Shown here: piece by piece, positions 8,611 through 16,895 of the stretch | How the letters are laid out: every line of letters starts with the position of its first letter | Numbering within the stretch: the stretch's first letter is position 1 | Source of the DNA: SZUA-365 sp034002405 | GTDB lineage: Bacteria > Bacteroidota > Ignavibacteria > SZUA-365 | Reading direction: 5' to 3' | Length of the DNA: 30,990 nucleotides | Assembly: GCA_034002405.1 (NCBI GenBank) | Contig: JAVFAS010000044.1 | Span: forward strand, 1 to 30,990 | The notes under the pieces: generated by a model | Told to the model about the DNA's origin: nothing | The model's database searches: none | Seen by the model: the letters and a program-made list of their open reading frames with translations, nothing else | Made by a program: the position numbers and the translations under genes

Positions 8611-8649
8611 AAAAAAAAAGAGGCTGTCATCACAAATGAGGACAGCCTC
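8611..8649 (-). terminator. Intrinsic terminator of the GH57-like gene
   Basis: Read on the minus strand, GAGGCTGTC pairs perfectly with GACAGCCTC (plus 8641-8649 and 8620-8628) around a loop of about 12 bases. Nine T residues follow directly (plus-strand A-tract 8611-8619). It begins 17 bases after the stop of the GH57-like gene. The U-tract ends nine bases before the start codon of the HD gene, leaving no room for a promoter between them. Confidence 0.93.
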
Positions 8650-8666
8650 GTCGTTTGGCGGACGTG

Positions 8667-11246
8667 TCAGTACTTGTTCTTGACGCGCGCGAAAATATCC
8701 TCGATTGTCATTTTGTCGCCCTCGATCTTCACGCGACGCCATTCCTCCTGGAAAGTCTCTGCTCCGTCCCATGTTCCTTGGCCACCGGAGTTGGAGTACT
8801 TGTACAGCAGGTCGCCTTCGTCGATCTCGACGACCAGTGTCCATTGATTGTCACCGAAGTTCTTGTCGCCGTTTTCTCCGTTGTCCCACATGCGGACGGT
8901 ATTCGGTTCCATGTTCGCCAGCTCCTTGCGATTGCCGGCGATGAACACCGAAGTGATCGCCTCGCGGTCGACCAGCCTGCAGAGGAAGGTGACCGTGGTG
9001 CGCTTCCGCGGTTTGGACCATTCGGGCGTGAATTCGGACGCGTTGATGAAGGGTGCGAATTTGCTTGGAGCGGCCTGTCCGGCACGCGTGTAGCTGTCGG
9101 CAAGCAGCGTGCGGAAGGAGGCTTCGTAGGGCTTCGGCGCTTCCTTTTGCACCGAGCGGGTGTTGAAGACCTCGAACCAATGCGGACTGGTTGCCGCGTG
9201 GAAGAAGCTCATCGGCAGTGACGAGAAGCGATCGAGATATTCCGGTGCCGTGACAGTCTCGGCCGATCCGAGGTCCGCGCGGGCCTGACGGAGGTAGTCC
9301 CACGCCGAATTCGTTTCCTTCGTGCCGATCCACATGTCGAAGTTGCCATTGTAGCGCGAGCCGGCGGCGAGTTCCTTGATCTCGTCGAAATCCGCGACCT
9401 TGTTCGCCGGGATGCCGCGGAGGCGGTTGCCACGGACGAATTCGCTCATGGTAACGGACACGATGGTCCGATTCTTGAACAGCGTGTTGAGCTTGCGGTA
9501 CACGCCATTGATGATGCCCTTGCCGTCGATATCACGCTGATAGTGTTGCCACGCCTCGTCGCCGTCGATGACGACGGTCACGAACGCGGATTTCTTCGGA
9601 TTGTTGGGCGCGGTGGCCAGCACGGTGCGAATGAAATCATCGGCCGCGTTTTCCGCGTAGTAATTCCGGTATGTCCAGTTGAGCCGGTTCGTCAGCGTCG
9701 CGTGTGCGAAGGAACTGTACAACGACTTCCCGTCCACGGTCACATTGTACGGAAGCGTGGAGGGGAGATTTCGCGGCGAACTGTTGGCCAGCACTTGCTC
9801 GGCGGAGATGAACCAGTCAAAACCATTTTGCTTGAGCAAGGGAATCACGGCCGGCGAGATGGCGCCGTAGGGCGCGACATACCCGGTCGGTGTGAAGTTG
9901 AAATACTTTTGATAGGCGGCGATGCTCATCTTGAGCTGCGCGTCGGCATCCTCCGGATGCCGATAGGCCGCGGGAAGATTGAGATCGGGGTTCGCCTTTT
10001 TCGCGACATCCGAATCGATCAGCAGCGGGAGCAGCGCGTCGGAGTAGGATGTTGCCGCGAGTTCGAGCTGCCCGATCATGGCGCGGCTTTCGAACTTGGT
10101 TTTGTCGAAGGCCGGAACGATGCTGGCCATGACATACCAGGCGGATGCGACGATGCGCTCGCAGTCCTCTTCCGTGATCGCGCGCTTCAGGTAGTATTTA
10201 CCGTCGCTGCGGAACGACACCAAGTCACGTAGATCGAGTGAACGGTAGATTCGGGTGCCCGTCTGAATCAGCGGCACACGGCGCTCGTAGAATTCGCTGT
10301 CGAAGTTCGCGAAGATCGCGAAGAACTTGAGCAACCGCAGTTCATCCGCCGAGTAGTTGGGATTTCCGTTGGCATCGCGCCATTTCGTGTACAGCTCCAT
10401 CAGCTCGGGGAAACGGTACAGCCGGACTTGGCTCATCGTGAAGGCATTCCATTCATTCTTGTACAGCCATGCCTTGTCCTCTTCACTGAGCCGCTCGGCA
10501 GGCGTCAGACAGGCGTCGATCCACGGATCGGTCTTGCCTTTCATTTCCCGCAGGAAACGCGCGCCGTCCATCCCGGCTTCCTTCGGATTCATGGCGCGGT
10601 ATTTCTTCATGTACGGTTCGAGCCGTTTGACGTACACCTCCTGCAACTGCCAGAGCAGTGTCGGGGAGAGTACCACGGTCGCATGCACGTTCGGGTAGCG
10701 CTGGATGATATCGGCCATCTGGAAGTAATCGCGCAGCAGATGCTGCCGCACGAACGGCGCCTCGATGCGGTCCTTCCCGGCACTATAGTAGAGAGGCACG
10801 TGATGACGGAAGACCAAATTCAGGTAGACCGTTCCGCCCTTCTTCTCGTAATTATCATTGAGATTCAGACGCACGGGATATCCCTGCGTGATCAGGCTCC
10901 CGTCATCGGCCACGGAGATGAGCGAGTTGAGACGCCGACCATCGATCGACTCGAAGGTGAGGGGGTTCTCGGGGTCGATCTCGATGCGGGCACCGTCGAC
11001 GGAGTACGCATACTGATAGGTCCCGGGAAGCAGAGGGACGGTCGCCGTCCAGGCACCGTCTTCCGCCTTGCGCATCGGCTGCGCTTCCGTCGACCACGCG
11101 TTGAAATCGCCGACCAGCGCCACGGACGATGCCTCTGCGTTTACATAGCGGAAAGAGATGCCGTCGGTCGTCTTCGTCGGTTGCGCGTGGGCGAGGACGG
11201 ATACAAACAGGAGTGCAACCAGCAGGTGGAGAGTACTGCGTCTCAT
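8667..11246 (-). CDS. Secreted GH57-like protein with CBM48 and CBM20-like modules, active site probably degenerate
   Basis: The 859-residue exported protein starts with a signal peptide (MRRSTLHLLVALL..., cleavage likely after AHA at about 20-22). A CBM48/isoamylase-N-like domain (about 25-110) contains SSVALVGDFNAWS. A long GH57-like core (about 135-690) follows, then a CBM20-like starch-binding domain (about 748-855) with SVFIAGNRKEL. The fold-level match to bacterial GH57 alpha-glucan enzymes is good: RHHVPLYY (147-154), VVLSPTLL (191-198), a PEDADAQL stretch, the GYVAPYGAIS region (455-464) and VVIDGDEAW (558-566). However, the glutamate I expect in the family PSEGS motif is Y460 here, and the family PYYHP motif reads SYSDA. 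D561 of the DGENAW motif is kept. It may bind alpha-glucan without cleaving it. The start is the ATG at 11246, which has GGAG just upstream; a TTG at 11258 would place that site inside the gene. Confidence 0.82.
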   Translation of the reverse strand: MRRSTLHLLVALLFVSVLAHAQPTKTTDGISFRYVNAEASSVALVGDFNAWSTEAQPMRKAEDGAWTATVPLLPGTYQYAYSVDGARIEIDPENPLTFESIDGRRLNSLISVADDGSLITQGYPVRLNLNDNYEKKGGTVYLNLVFRHHVPLYYSAGKDRIEAPFVRQHLLRDYFQMADIIQRYPNVHATVVLSPTLLWQLQEVYVKRLEPYMKKYRAMNPKEAGMDGARFLREMKGKTDPWIDACLTPAERLSEEDKAWLYKNEWNAFTMSQVRLYRFPELMELYTKWRDANGNPNYSADELRLLKFFAIFANFDSEFYERRVPLIQTGTRIYRSLDLRDLVSFRSDGKYYLKRAITEEDCERIVASAWYVMASIVPAFDKTKFESRAMIGQLELAATSYSDALLPLLIDSDVAKKANPDLNLPAAYRHPEDADAQLKMSIAAYQKYFNFTPTGYVAPYGAISPAVIPLLKQNGFDWFISAEQVLANSSPRNLPSTLPYNVTVDGKSLYSSFAHATLTNRLNWTYRNYYAENAADDFIRTVLATAPNNPKKSAFVTVVIDGDEAWQHYQRDIDGKGIINGVYRKLNTLFKNRTIVSVTMSEFVRGNRLRGIPANKVADFDEIKELAAGSRYNGNFDMWIGTKETNSAWDYLRQARADLGSAETVTAPEYLDRFSSLPMSFFHAATSPHWFEVFNTRSVQKEAPKPYEASFRTLLADSYTRAGQAAPSKFAPFINASEFTPEWSKPRKRTTVTFLCRLVDREAITSVFIAGNRKELANMEPNTVRMWDNGENGDKNFGDNQWTLVVEIDEGDLLYKYSNSGGQGTWDGAETFQEEWRRVKIEGDKMTIEDIFARVKNKY

Positions 11247-11487
11247 ATTACTCCGCAAAGGCTATGATGAGAGATTGGAAACTCGGGGCGCAAAGATGTG
11301 CCGTCAGTAGGCCAAACTACGGCATCAGCGCTAGAAATGCAACAAAATCAAAGGGGTCATGCTCCTCGAGCGGGGCGTGAAACAAAGGCACAGCGGGCTT
11401 CTACCGCGGCCGGACGGCATCGGTTCCGCCGCGGCCCACGTCGTCACGGCGCGGCGGATCGCACGTTTTTCCGTATGTTTGCGAGAC
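11247..11487. other. Divergent intergenic region
   Basis: This 241-base gap separates the leftward GH57-like gene from the rightward 11488 gene and should hold promoters for both. On the plus strand TATGTTTG at 11474-11481 fits the Bacteroidota TAnnTTTG box. It lies only seven bases before the ATG at 11488, so if it is real the transcript would be nearly leaderless, or translation starts at the ATG at 11509. I see no matching upstream TTG element, no coding evidence and no strong hairpin. Confidence 0.35.
11251..11254 (-). promoter_or_regulatory. Ribosome-binding site fixing the GH57-like gene start
   Basis: GGAG on the minus strand lies four bases before the ATG at 11246. It argues against the alternative TTG start at 11258, which would put this site inside the coding region. 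Confidence 0.6.
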
Positions 11488-11991
11488 ATGGAACAACCAA
11501 GGGCGGAAATGGAACGTACCCCGCAGGTCGAATTGATACTCGATGTTCTCCGCACGACCGCTCCTGGCGGACTCAAGGACGAACAGCACTTCGCGCTCTT
11601 CCTTCTCCATGCGCAACGCGCGGGCAAGCAAGCCGAACTCGGCCGTCTGGCGTTCCAGGGGAAATACCTGCGCAATGTGTATGCCGCGATCCGTCGACAG
11701 TCGGCGGAAACAGAGGGACATGATTCGATGGAGAAGGAATTCTCGCGCGCCGTCAATGACTTTCATGGCCTTGTGAGCGACTTCATCGCGGACGCGGAAC
11801 AGGATTTTCGCGTGCCGACCGAACGCGATACACTCGCGGTCACCGAAGACGGCCTGCGCGCGCTGCTCCGCCTCGCCGACGACTTCGCCGCGCTGAAGAA
11901 TCTCGAATTGGAGATGATGCAGGCGCAGGGGAGCGCGCGCGGCACTCCAGAAGAAGCCGCGGACGGAAACACGGACGAGGGCGGGGAGTGA
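11488..11991 (+). CDS. Small hydrophilic protein of unknown function
   Basis: I do not recognise this 167-residue protein. It is highly charged, lacks membrane segments and a signal peptide, and appears almost wholly alpha-helical. The N-terminal part contains QVELILDVLRTTAPGG and an AGKQAELGRLAF stretch. The C-terminal part has a probable coiled coil around LADDFAALKNLELEMMQAQG, followed by a glycine/glutamate-rich tail. Only 24 bases separate it from tilS, so it probably heads the tilS-hpt-ftsH transcript. The ATG at 11488 was chosen; the ATG at 11509 is a real alternative. The frame is open upstream to 11359, but that stretch has no support. The same third-position GC bias as its neighbours suggests a genuine gene. 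Confidence 0.65.
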   Translation: MEQPRAEMERTPQVELILDVLRTTAPGGLKDEQHFALFLLHAQRAGKQAELGRLAFQGKYLRNVYAAIRRQSAETEGHDSMEKEFSRAVNDFHGLVSDFIADAEQDFRVPTERDTLAVTEDGLRALLRLADDFAALKNLELEMMQAQGSARGTPEEAADGNTDEGGE

Positions 11992-12015
11992 TCCGGTGAT
12001 GGAGCGCGTCCCGAC

Positions 12016-13422
12016 ATGAGCGGAGAATCGGAATCGATCAAGGCGCGCGTGGTCGAATTCCTGCGTGTGCATGGATTGCTCACGCGCGGGTCAGGGCACG
12101 CCGCTGCCGCACATCTCCTCGTCGCGGCGAGTGGCGGACGCGATTCGACCGTGCTCGCGCACCTCATGGCGCGGATCGGGGCCGAGTGGAATACGCGGGT
12201 GACGCTCGGCACGGTGCATCACGGTCTACGGGATGAAGCGGAGGAAGAAGTCCGTTTTGTGGAGCGCCTGGGCGCGACGCTCGGTGCCGGCGTCCTCGTC
12301 CGCCGCGTGGATGTCCTCGCGGAAATGCGCCGTGCCGGTGGCACGATCCAGACGGCGGCACGGCGGGTTCGGTATGCGGCACTCGAGGAGATGCGTATCG
12401 AGGCGGGCGCGTCGGTGATTCTCACCGCCCATCACGCCGATGATCAGGCGGAAACGCTGCTCGCGCATTTTCTGCGTGGGGCGGGGCCTGACGGACTGAC
12501 GGGAATCCGGGCGGTCCACGGCCATGTCGCGCGTCCGCTGCTTGGCATCGATGCCGCGGACATCGCGGCCTACGCGACGACGCGGCAGCTGGAATGGATC
12601 GAGGATGCCTCGAACGCGACCGATGCGTATCGTCGCAATGCCATCCGGCATCGCATCAGTCCCGCGATCGCCGATGTGTACGGGCCGGGCTGGGTCCGGA
12701 CGTTGGGCGACACCGCGCGGCTCAATGCATCGCTCTCGGATTTCCTCCGGCAGGTCGCGCGCGCGCGCGCACGCGAGGCCATCGTGGTCGACGGCGACGA
12801 TGTCCTGGTACGGCGAATTTCCTTGAATGACAGTTCCGAATTTGAGAAATTAATGGTTTGCCGTCTTGCGCTCCGCATGCTCCTCGACATCACACCGGGA
12901 TTTGGTGCGTCGTTCGACCTCGCGGCACTGATCGGCTCATCGGTGGGCACGACACTGCAGCTTCGCGATGGGGTCACCGCCCGCAATGAAGCAGACGGCC
13001 TCCGGCTCTCTCCCGCGCCTGTCCCTCGCGACGCGGTGCACCTCCACCTTGGCGAATCCGTGCGGTGGGGGGCGTGGACCTTCACGTCGGAGGATCTCGG
13101 GGCGCAGCGACCCGCGTTCGACAACGATTCCGGGACCGAACTGGTGGATCTCGAAAGCATCGGCGTTCATTGGCGGCTCAGGGAATGGACGCACGAGGAT
13201 CGCTTCGAACCGCTGGGTGCCGGAAGGGAAAAAGGAGTCGGACCGTTTCTGACGGCCGCTGGCCTCCCGCGGATCCGGCGCGGACGCATCCCCGTGCTCG
13301 AAGGGCCATCGGGCATCATCTGGGTTTGCGGCGTCCGACTCGCGCACGCCGCGGCGCTGCGGCCGCGGAGCCGCCATATCGGACGACTGAGATTTTTTAT
13401 CAACGAACACACGGAATCATGA
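12016..13422 (+). CDS. tilS: tRNA(Ile)-lysidine synthase
   Basis: TilS joins lysine to C34 of the CAU-anticodon tRNA-Ile using ATP, switching its identity from Met to Ile; it is essential in most bacteria. The N-type ATP pyrophosphatase signature is SGGRDS at 39-44 (family SGGxDS). Further motifs are TVHHGLRDEAEEE near 66 and LTAHHADDQAETLLAHFLRG at 136-155. A C-terminal TilS substrate-binding region ends near PRSRHIGRLRFF. At 468 residues it is typical. Its stop codon overlaps the hpt start (ATGA at 13419-13422). The tilS-hpt-ftsH order is conserved across many phyla, including Bacillus subtilis, which supports all three calls. Confidence 0.95.
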   Translation: MSGESESIKARVVEFLRVHGLLTRGSGHAAAAHLLVAASGGRDSTVLAHLMARIGAEWNTRVTLGTVHHGLRDEAEEEVRFVERLGATLGAGVLVRRVDVLAEMRRAGGTIQTAARRVRYAALEEMRIEAGASVILTAHHADDQAETLLAHFLRGAGPDGLTGIRAVHGHVARPLLGIDAADIAAYATTRQLEWIEDASNATDAYRRNAIRHRISPAIADVYGPGWVRTLGDTARLNASLSDFLRQVARARAREAIVVDGDDVLVRRISLNDSSEFEKLMVCRLALRMLLDITPGFGASFDLAALIGSSVGTTLQLRDGVTARNEADGLRLSPAPVPRDAVHLHLGESVRWGAWTFTSEDLGAQRPAFDNDSGTELVDLESIGVHWRLREWTHEDRFEPLGAGREKGVGPFLTAAGLPRIRRGRIPVLEGPSGIIWVCGVRLAHAAALRPRSRHIGRLRFFINEHTES

Positions 13423-13994
13423 CTCCAGACCTCCGGATACCCGAATCCATCGAAATACGGGGCGACCGTTTCGTTCCCTTCCTTCCGATCGAAGAGCTGC
13501 AGGGACGGATCAGTGCGCTGGCCGCCCGAATCAACAGCGAAATGGAAGGGAGCACTCCCATCTTTATCTGCGTGCTCAACGGTGCCTTCATGTTTTTCGC
13601 GGACCTGGTACGGCAGATCACCATCGACTGCGAGGTGGATTTCCTCAAGCTCTCGAGTTATGGCGAGACGAAAATTTCCTCCGGGCAGGTCCAACTCGTC
13701 AAGGATCTCAACTGCGAGGTCGAAGGCCGGCATATCGTGCTGGTCGAGGATATCGTCGACACGGGATATTCCATCGATTTCATGAAACGATGGATCGAAA
13801 AGAAGAACCCCGCGTCCCTGAAAATTGTTACATTGCTTCATAAGCCTGCGAGCACGAAGATCGCGCACACCCTGGACTATGTCGGCTTCGAGATCCCGCC
13901 CCGTTTCGTGGTCGGTTTCGGACTCGATTATGCACAGAAAGCACGAAACCTGCCGGCGATCTACATCCTCGACGACGCACACGTACACGAATAA
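13419..13994 (+). CDS. hpt: Hypoxanthine phosphoribosyltransferase
   Basis: This enzyme salvages hypoxanthine (and usually guanine) to the nucleotide using PRPP. The 191-residue protein, from the ATG overlapping the tilS stop, contains the PRPP-binding loop HIVLVEDIVDTGYS at 105-118. The early VLNGAFMFFADLVR segment (52-65) is also typical. The FVVGFGLDYAQKARNLP region (163-179) forms the base pocket. The length is normal for bacterial HPRT (about 175-190). An in-frame upstream extension into tilS exists but contradicts the family start. The gap to ftsH is 21 bases. Confidence 0.95.
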   Translation: MTPDLRIPESIEIRGDRFVPFLPIEELQGRISALAARINSEMEGSTPIFICVLNGAFMFFADLVRQITIDCEVDFLKLSSYGETKISSGQVQLVKDLNCEVEGRHIVLVEDIVDTGYSIDFMKRWIEKKNPASLKIVTLLHKPASTKIAHTLDYVGFEIPPRFVVGFGLDYAQKARNLPAIYILDDAHVHE

Positions 13995-14015
13995 CCCATA
14001 TCCGATCCGACATCC

Positions 14016-16220
14016 ATGCATGAAATGAAGAATACCCGCTGGCACATGGCCGGCAACGACGACGGGGGCAACCAGCGGCCCGCACCGCGCCGCGACAACA
14101 GACAGACACCGAAACCACCCGATGACGGTCCGTGGACGAAATACTCCAAGGTGATTCTCACCTGGTTGCTTGTGCTCGTGCTGGTCTTTGTCGCCATCTC
14201 CATGTTCAACCCCCGCGATGATGCGCCCGCCATCACGTACTCGGAATATCAGAAGTTGCTCACCGGCCAGGTGAAAACCCTCGACGATACGGAAGTGAAG
14301 ATCCAAAAGGCGGTGGTTCGCAAGTCGAATCTCAACGATTACGAGATGATCGCCACACTGAACGCCCGCATCCCGTTGAAGACAAAGGACGGGAAATCAG
14401 TAAAATCAGACAAGTTTGTTGTTACTCTTGGTGCCGTCGACGCGGATCTCCAGCGTGAGTGGATCGATCGCGGCATCGAGGTGACCTTCGAGGAAAAGGA
14501 CTCGCTGTGGACGCAGACACTGATCACGTTTCTTCCCTGGATCCTGATCATCGGAGTCTGGCTCTTTTTCATGCGACGCATGCAGGCCGGTGCGGGTGGT
14601 GGGCCGAAGGGATTGTTTTCCTTCGGGAAAAGCCGTGCGCGCATGATCAATGAAAATTCGATTCGGGTCAATTTTTCCGATGTCGCCGGCGCGGACGAAG
14701 CGAAATTTGAATTGCAGGAGGTCATCGAATTCCTCAAGGAACCCGACAAATTCCAGCGTCTCGGCGGTAAAATCCCGCGTGGCGTGCTGCTGCTGGGTCC
14801 TCCGGGCACCGGCAAGACGTTGCTGGCCCGCGCGGTGGCAGGGGAGGCGGGCGTGCCGTTCTTCTCGATTTCCGGCGCGGAATTCGTCGAGATGTTCGTT
14901 GGTGTCGGCGCGAGCCGCGTGCGCGACCTGTTCGAGAACGCCAAGAAGAATTCACCCTGTATCGTGTTCATCGACGAAATCGACGCGGTGGGACGTCAGC
15001 GCGGCGCGGGACTCGGCGGTGGGCATGACGAGCGCGAACAGACGCTGAATCAGCTGCTGGTGGAGATGGATGGGTTCGAGCAGGGTTCGACCGTGATCAT
15101 CATCGCGGCGACCAACCGTCCCGATGTGCTCGATCCCGCCCTGCTGCGACCGGGTCGGTTTGACCGGCAGATCGTGGTCGACCGTCCGGATGTCAAGGGG
15201 CGTGTCGGCATCCTCAAGGTGCATACCCGCAAGATCCCGCTCGATCCGGATGTCGATATCGAGACACTGGCCAAGGGAACGCCCGGACTCGCGGGGGCGG
15301 AACTGGCGAATCTCGTCAACGAGGCGGCGCTCATGGCCGCCCGGCGAAACCAGAAGACCGTGTCCATGCGCGATTTCGAGGAAGCGAAAGACAAGATCAT
15401 GATGGGGATGGAGCGCCGGAGTCTGATCATTTCCGACGCGGAGAAACGGATGACCGCCTATCACGAGGCCGGACATGTGCTCGTCGCGAAGATGATCCCC
15501 GAGGCCGATCCGGTACACAAGGTCACGATCATCCCGCGCGGCCGTGCGTTGGGCGTGACGACCTACTTGCCCATCGACGAAAAGCACACGTACTCGAAGC
15601 CCTATCTCGAAGCGATGATCGCGTATGCCATGGGCGGGCGCGCGGCCGAGATGATTGTGTTCGGCCAGCTCACCACCGGCGCGGGGAATGATATCGAACG
15701 GGCGACATCACTCGCGCGGAAGATGGTGTGCGAGTGGGGCATGAGCGAACTCGGTCCCCTTACCTTCGGATCGAAACAGGAAGAAATCTTTCTCGGCCGT
15801 GAAATCGCGCAGCACCGTGACTACAGTGAAAAGACCGCGGTGGCCATTGATGATGCCGTCCGCGAAATCGTCGTGCGTGGCATGCAACGGGCCGACGACA
15901 TCCTGTGCGAACACAAGGATACACTCGACCGGCTCTCCGAGGCTCTGCTCGAGCGCGAGATCCTCGACAGCGAGGAAATCGACATCATCCTCCGCGGCGA
16001 CCAGCTGCCGCCGAAGAAAATCTCCGGCAATGGCAGCGGCGAGAATGCCGTCAAGGAAGGCGAGGAACGTCTGCGTATCGACGAAGAGCGCGCGCAGAAA
16101 ATCCGCAAGGCCGTCGAGGAAATCAAGCGGCAGGAAGGAGCCGGCAAAGGAACCACGACAGAGACGCCGGGCGGAACGCGCACGGAAGAAGACAGTCAGC
16201 AGAAGGAACGTGAGGAATGA
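14016..16220 (+). CDS. ftsH: ATP-dependent zinc metalloprotease FtsH
   Basis: FtsH is a membrane-anchored AAA+ protease that degrades misfolded membrane proteins and short-lived regulators. In order, this protein has a polar N-terminus and a first membrane helix (about 46-64). A periplasmic FtsH-extracellular domain and a second helix (about 168-186) follow. The AAA module has Walker A GPPGTGKT (261-268), pore loop FVG (294-296) and Walker B IVFIDEID (316-323). An AATNRPD segment and RPGRFDR belong to the second region of homology. The protease domain has HEAGH at 483-487, with the third zinc ligand D559. A charged, probably coiled-coil tail runs from about 660 to 734. The first ATG was taken; the ATG three codons later is equally possible. 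The stop overlaps the next start (ATGA). Confidence 0.97.
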   Translation: MHEMKNTRWHMAGNDDGGNQRPAPRRDNRQTPKPPDDGPWTKYSKVILTWLLVLVLVFVAISMFNPRDDAPAITYSEYQKLLTGQVKTLDDTEVKIQKAVVRKSNLNDYEMIATLNARIPLKTKDGKSVKSDKFVVTLGAVDADLQREWIDRGIEVTFEEKDSLWTQTLITFLPWILIIGVWLFFMRRMQAGAGGGPKGLFSFGKSRARMINENSIRVNFSDVAGADEAKFELQEVIEFLKEPDKFQRLGGKIPRGVLLLGPPGTGKTLLARAVAGEAGVPFFSISGAEFVEMFVGVGASRVRDLFENAKKNSPCIVFIDEIDAVGRQRGAGLGGGHDEREQTLNQLLVEMDGFEQGSTVIIIAATNRPDVLDPALLRPGRFDRQIVVDRPDVKGRVGILKVHTRKIPLDPDVDIETLAKGTPGLAGAELANLVNEAALMAARRNQKTVSMRDFEEAKDKIMMGMERRSLIISDAEKRMTAYHEAGHVLVAKMIPEADPVHKVTIIPRGRALGVTTYLPIDEKHTYSKPYLEAMIAYAMGGRAAEMIVFGQLTTGAGNDIERATSLARKMVCEWGMSELGPLTFGSKQEEIFLGREIAQHRDYSEKTAVAIDDAVREIVVRGMQRADDILCEHKDTLDRLSEALLEREILDSEEIDIILRGDQLPPKKISGNGSGENAVKEGEERLRIDEERAQKIRKAVEEIKRQEGAGKGTTTETPGGTRTEEDSQQKEREE

Positions 16221-16894
16221 GCGACACCCCGCCGACCGCATCGGCCGGACAACATGTGTCCTTCCAATACGAGCTGGTGCGCAAGGGCATCCACATGATG
16301 TCGCTCTCGATACCGGTGGTGTATTATTTCGTTTCGCAATCCACGATGCTGCTGTTGCTGATTCCGCTTACCGCGGCGTTCGTGATTGGTGACCTGCTCC
16401 GCGGTTTTCACCAGCCCAGTTTCGAACTGTATCAGCGCGTGTTCGGTCCCATGCTCCGAACACACGAAAAAAACCCACACAAGAAAACGCTCAACGGCGC
16501 ATCGTGGGTACTGCTTTCCGCGATCTTCTGCGTGCTCGTCTTCCCGAAACTGATCACGATCACGGCGTTCGCGATCCTGATCATCTCCGATACCACCGCC
16601 GCACTCGTCGGGCGTCGCTTCGGCACGAAGAAATTCAACGACAAGAGCCTCGAGGGCTCGACCGCATTCGTTGTTTCCGCGGCGATCGTCATTCTCCTCA
16701 CGCCGAAGGTGCAGCATCTGATGGCGGAGTATGTGATCGGCATGGTCTCGGGCGTGTTCGGCGCGTTGGCGGAGATATTCTCCTTCGATATCATCGATGA
16801 CAATTTCGCCATTCCCGTCGCCATCGGTGTCTCGCTTTGGGTGATGTATGTGCTTTTTCTTCCGGAACTGAACGTGTACCTTCTGGACCGTTGA
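16217..16894 (+). CDS. Membrane protein of the SEC59/DGK1/VTE5 lipid-kinase family
   Basis: The 225-residue multi-spanning protein carries the signatures of CTP-dependent lipid kinases (dolichol, diacylglycerol or phytol kinases), which resemble phosphatidate cytidylyltransferases. ELVRKGIHMMS is at 19-29 and D125 lies in IISDTTAALVGRRFG. KKFNDKSLEGS follows at 138-148, and EIFSFDIIDDNFAIP occurs near the end. Six or seven hydrophobic segments are visible. The likely role is CTP-dependent phosphorylation of a membrane lipid alcohol such as diacylglycerol or a polyprenol, but the substrate cannot be read from sequence. It overlaps ftsH by four bases and is followed within two bases by a lipoprotein gene. 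A cytidylyltransferase (CdsA-like) role is the main alternative, although the protein is shorter than CdsA. Confidence 0.8.
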   Translation: MSDTPPTASAGQHVSFQYELVRKGIHMMSLSIPVVYYFVSQSTMLLLLIPLTAAFVIGDLLRGFHQPSFELYQRVFGPMLRTHEKNPHKKTLNGASWVLLSAIFCVLVFPKLITITAFAILIISDTTAALVGRRFGTKKFNDKSLEGSTAFVVSAAIVILLTPKVQHLMAEYVIGMVSGVFGALAEIFSFDIIDDNFAIPVAIGVSLWVMYVLFLPELNVYLLDR

Positions 16895-16895
16895 C

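Noticed and set aside
8602..8844. N-terminal extension of the HD protein
   Set aside because: It runs through an intrinsic terminator and the 3' end of the GH57-like gene; the conserved domain begins after the ATG at 8601.
11474..11481. Firm promoter call for the 11488 gene
   Set aside because: The TAnnTTTG match is perfect, but there is no upstream partner element and the distance to the ATG is very short, so it is reported only as a possibility.
13065..13418. N-terminal extension of Hpt into tilS
   Set aside because: HPRT proteins begin near the ATG at 13419, which overlaps the tilS stop in the usual coupled way; the upstream residues are a tilS shadow.
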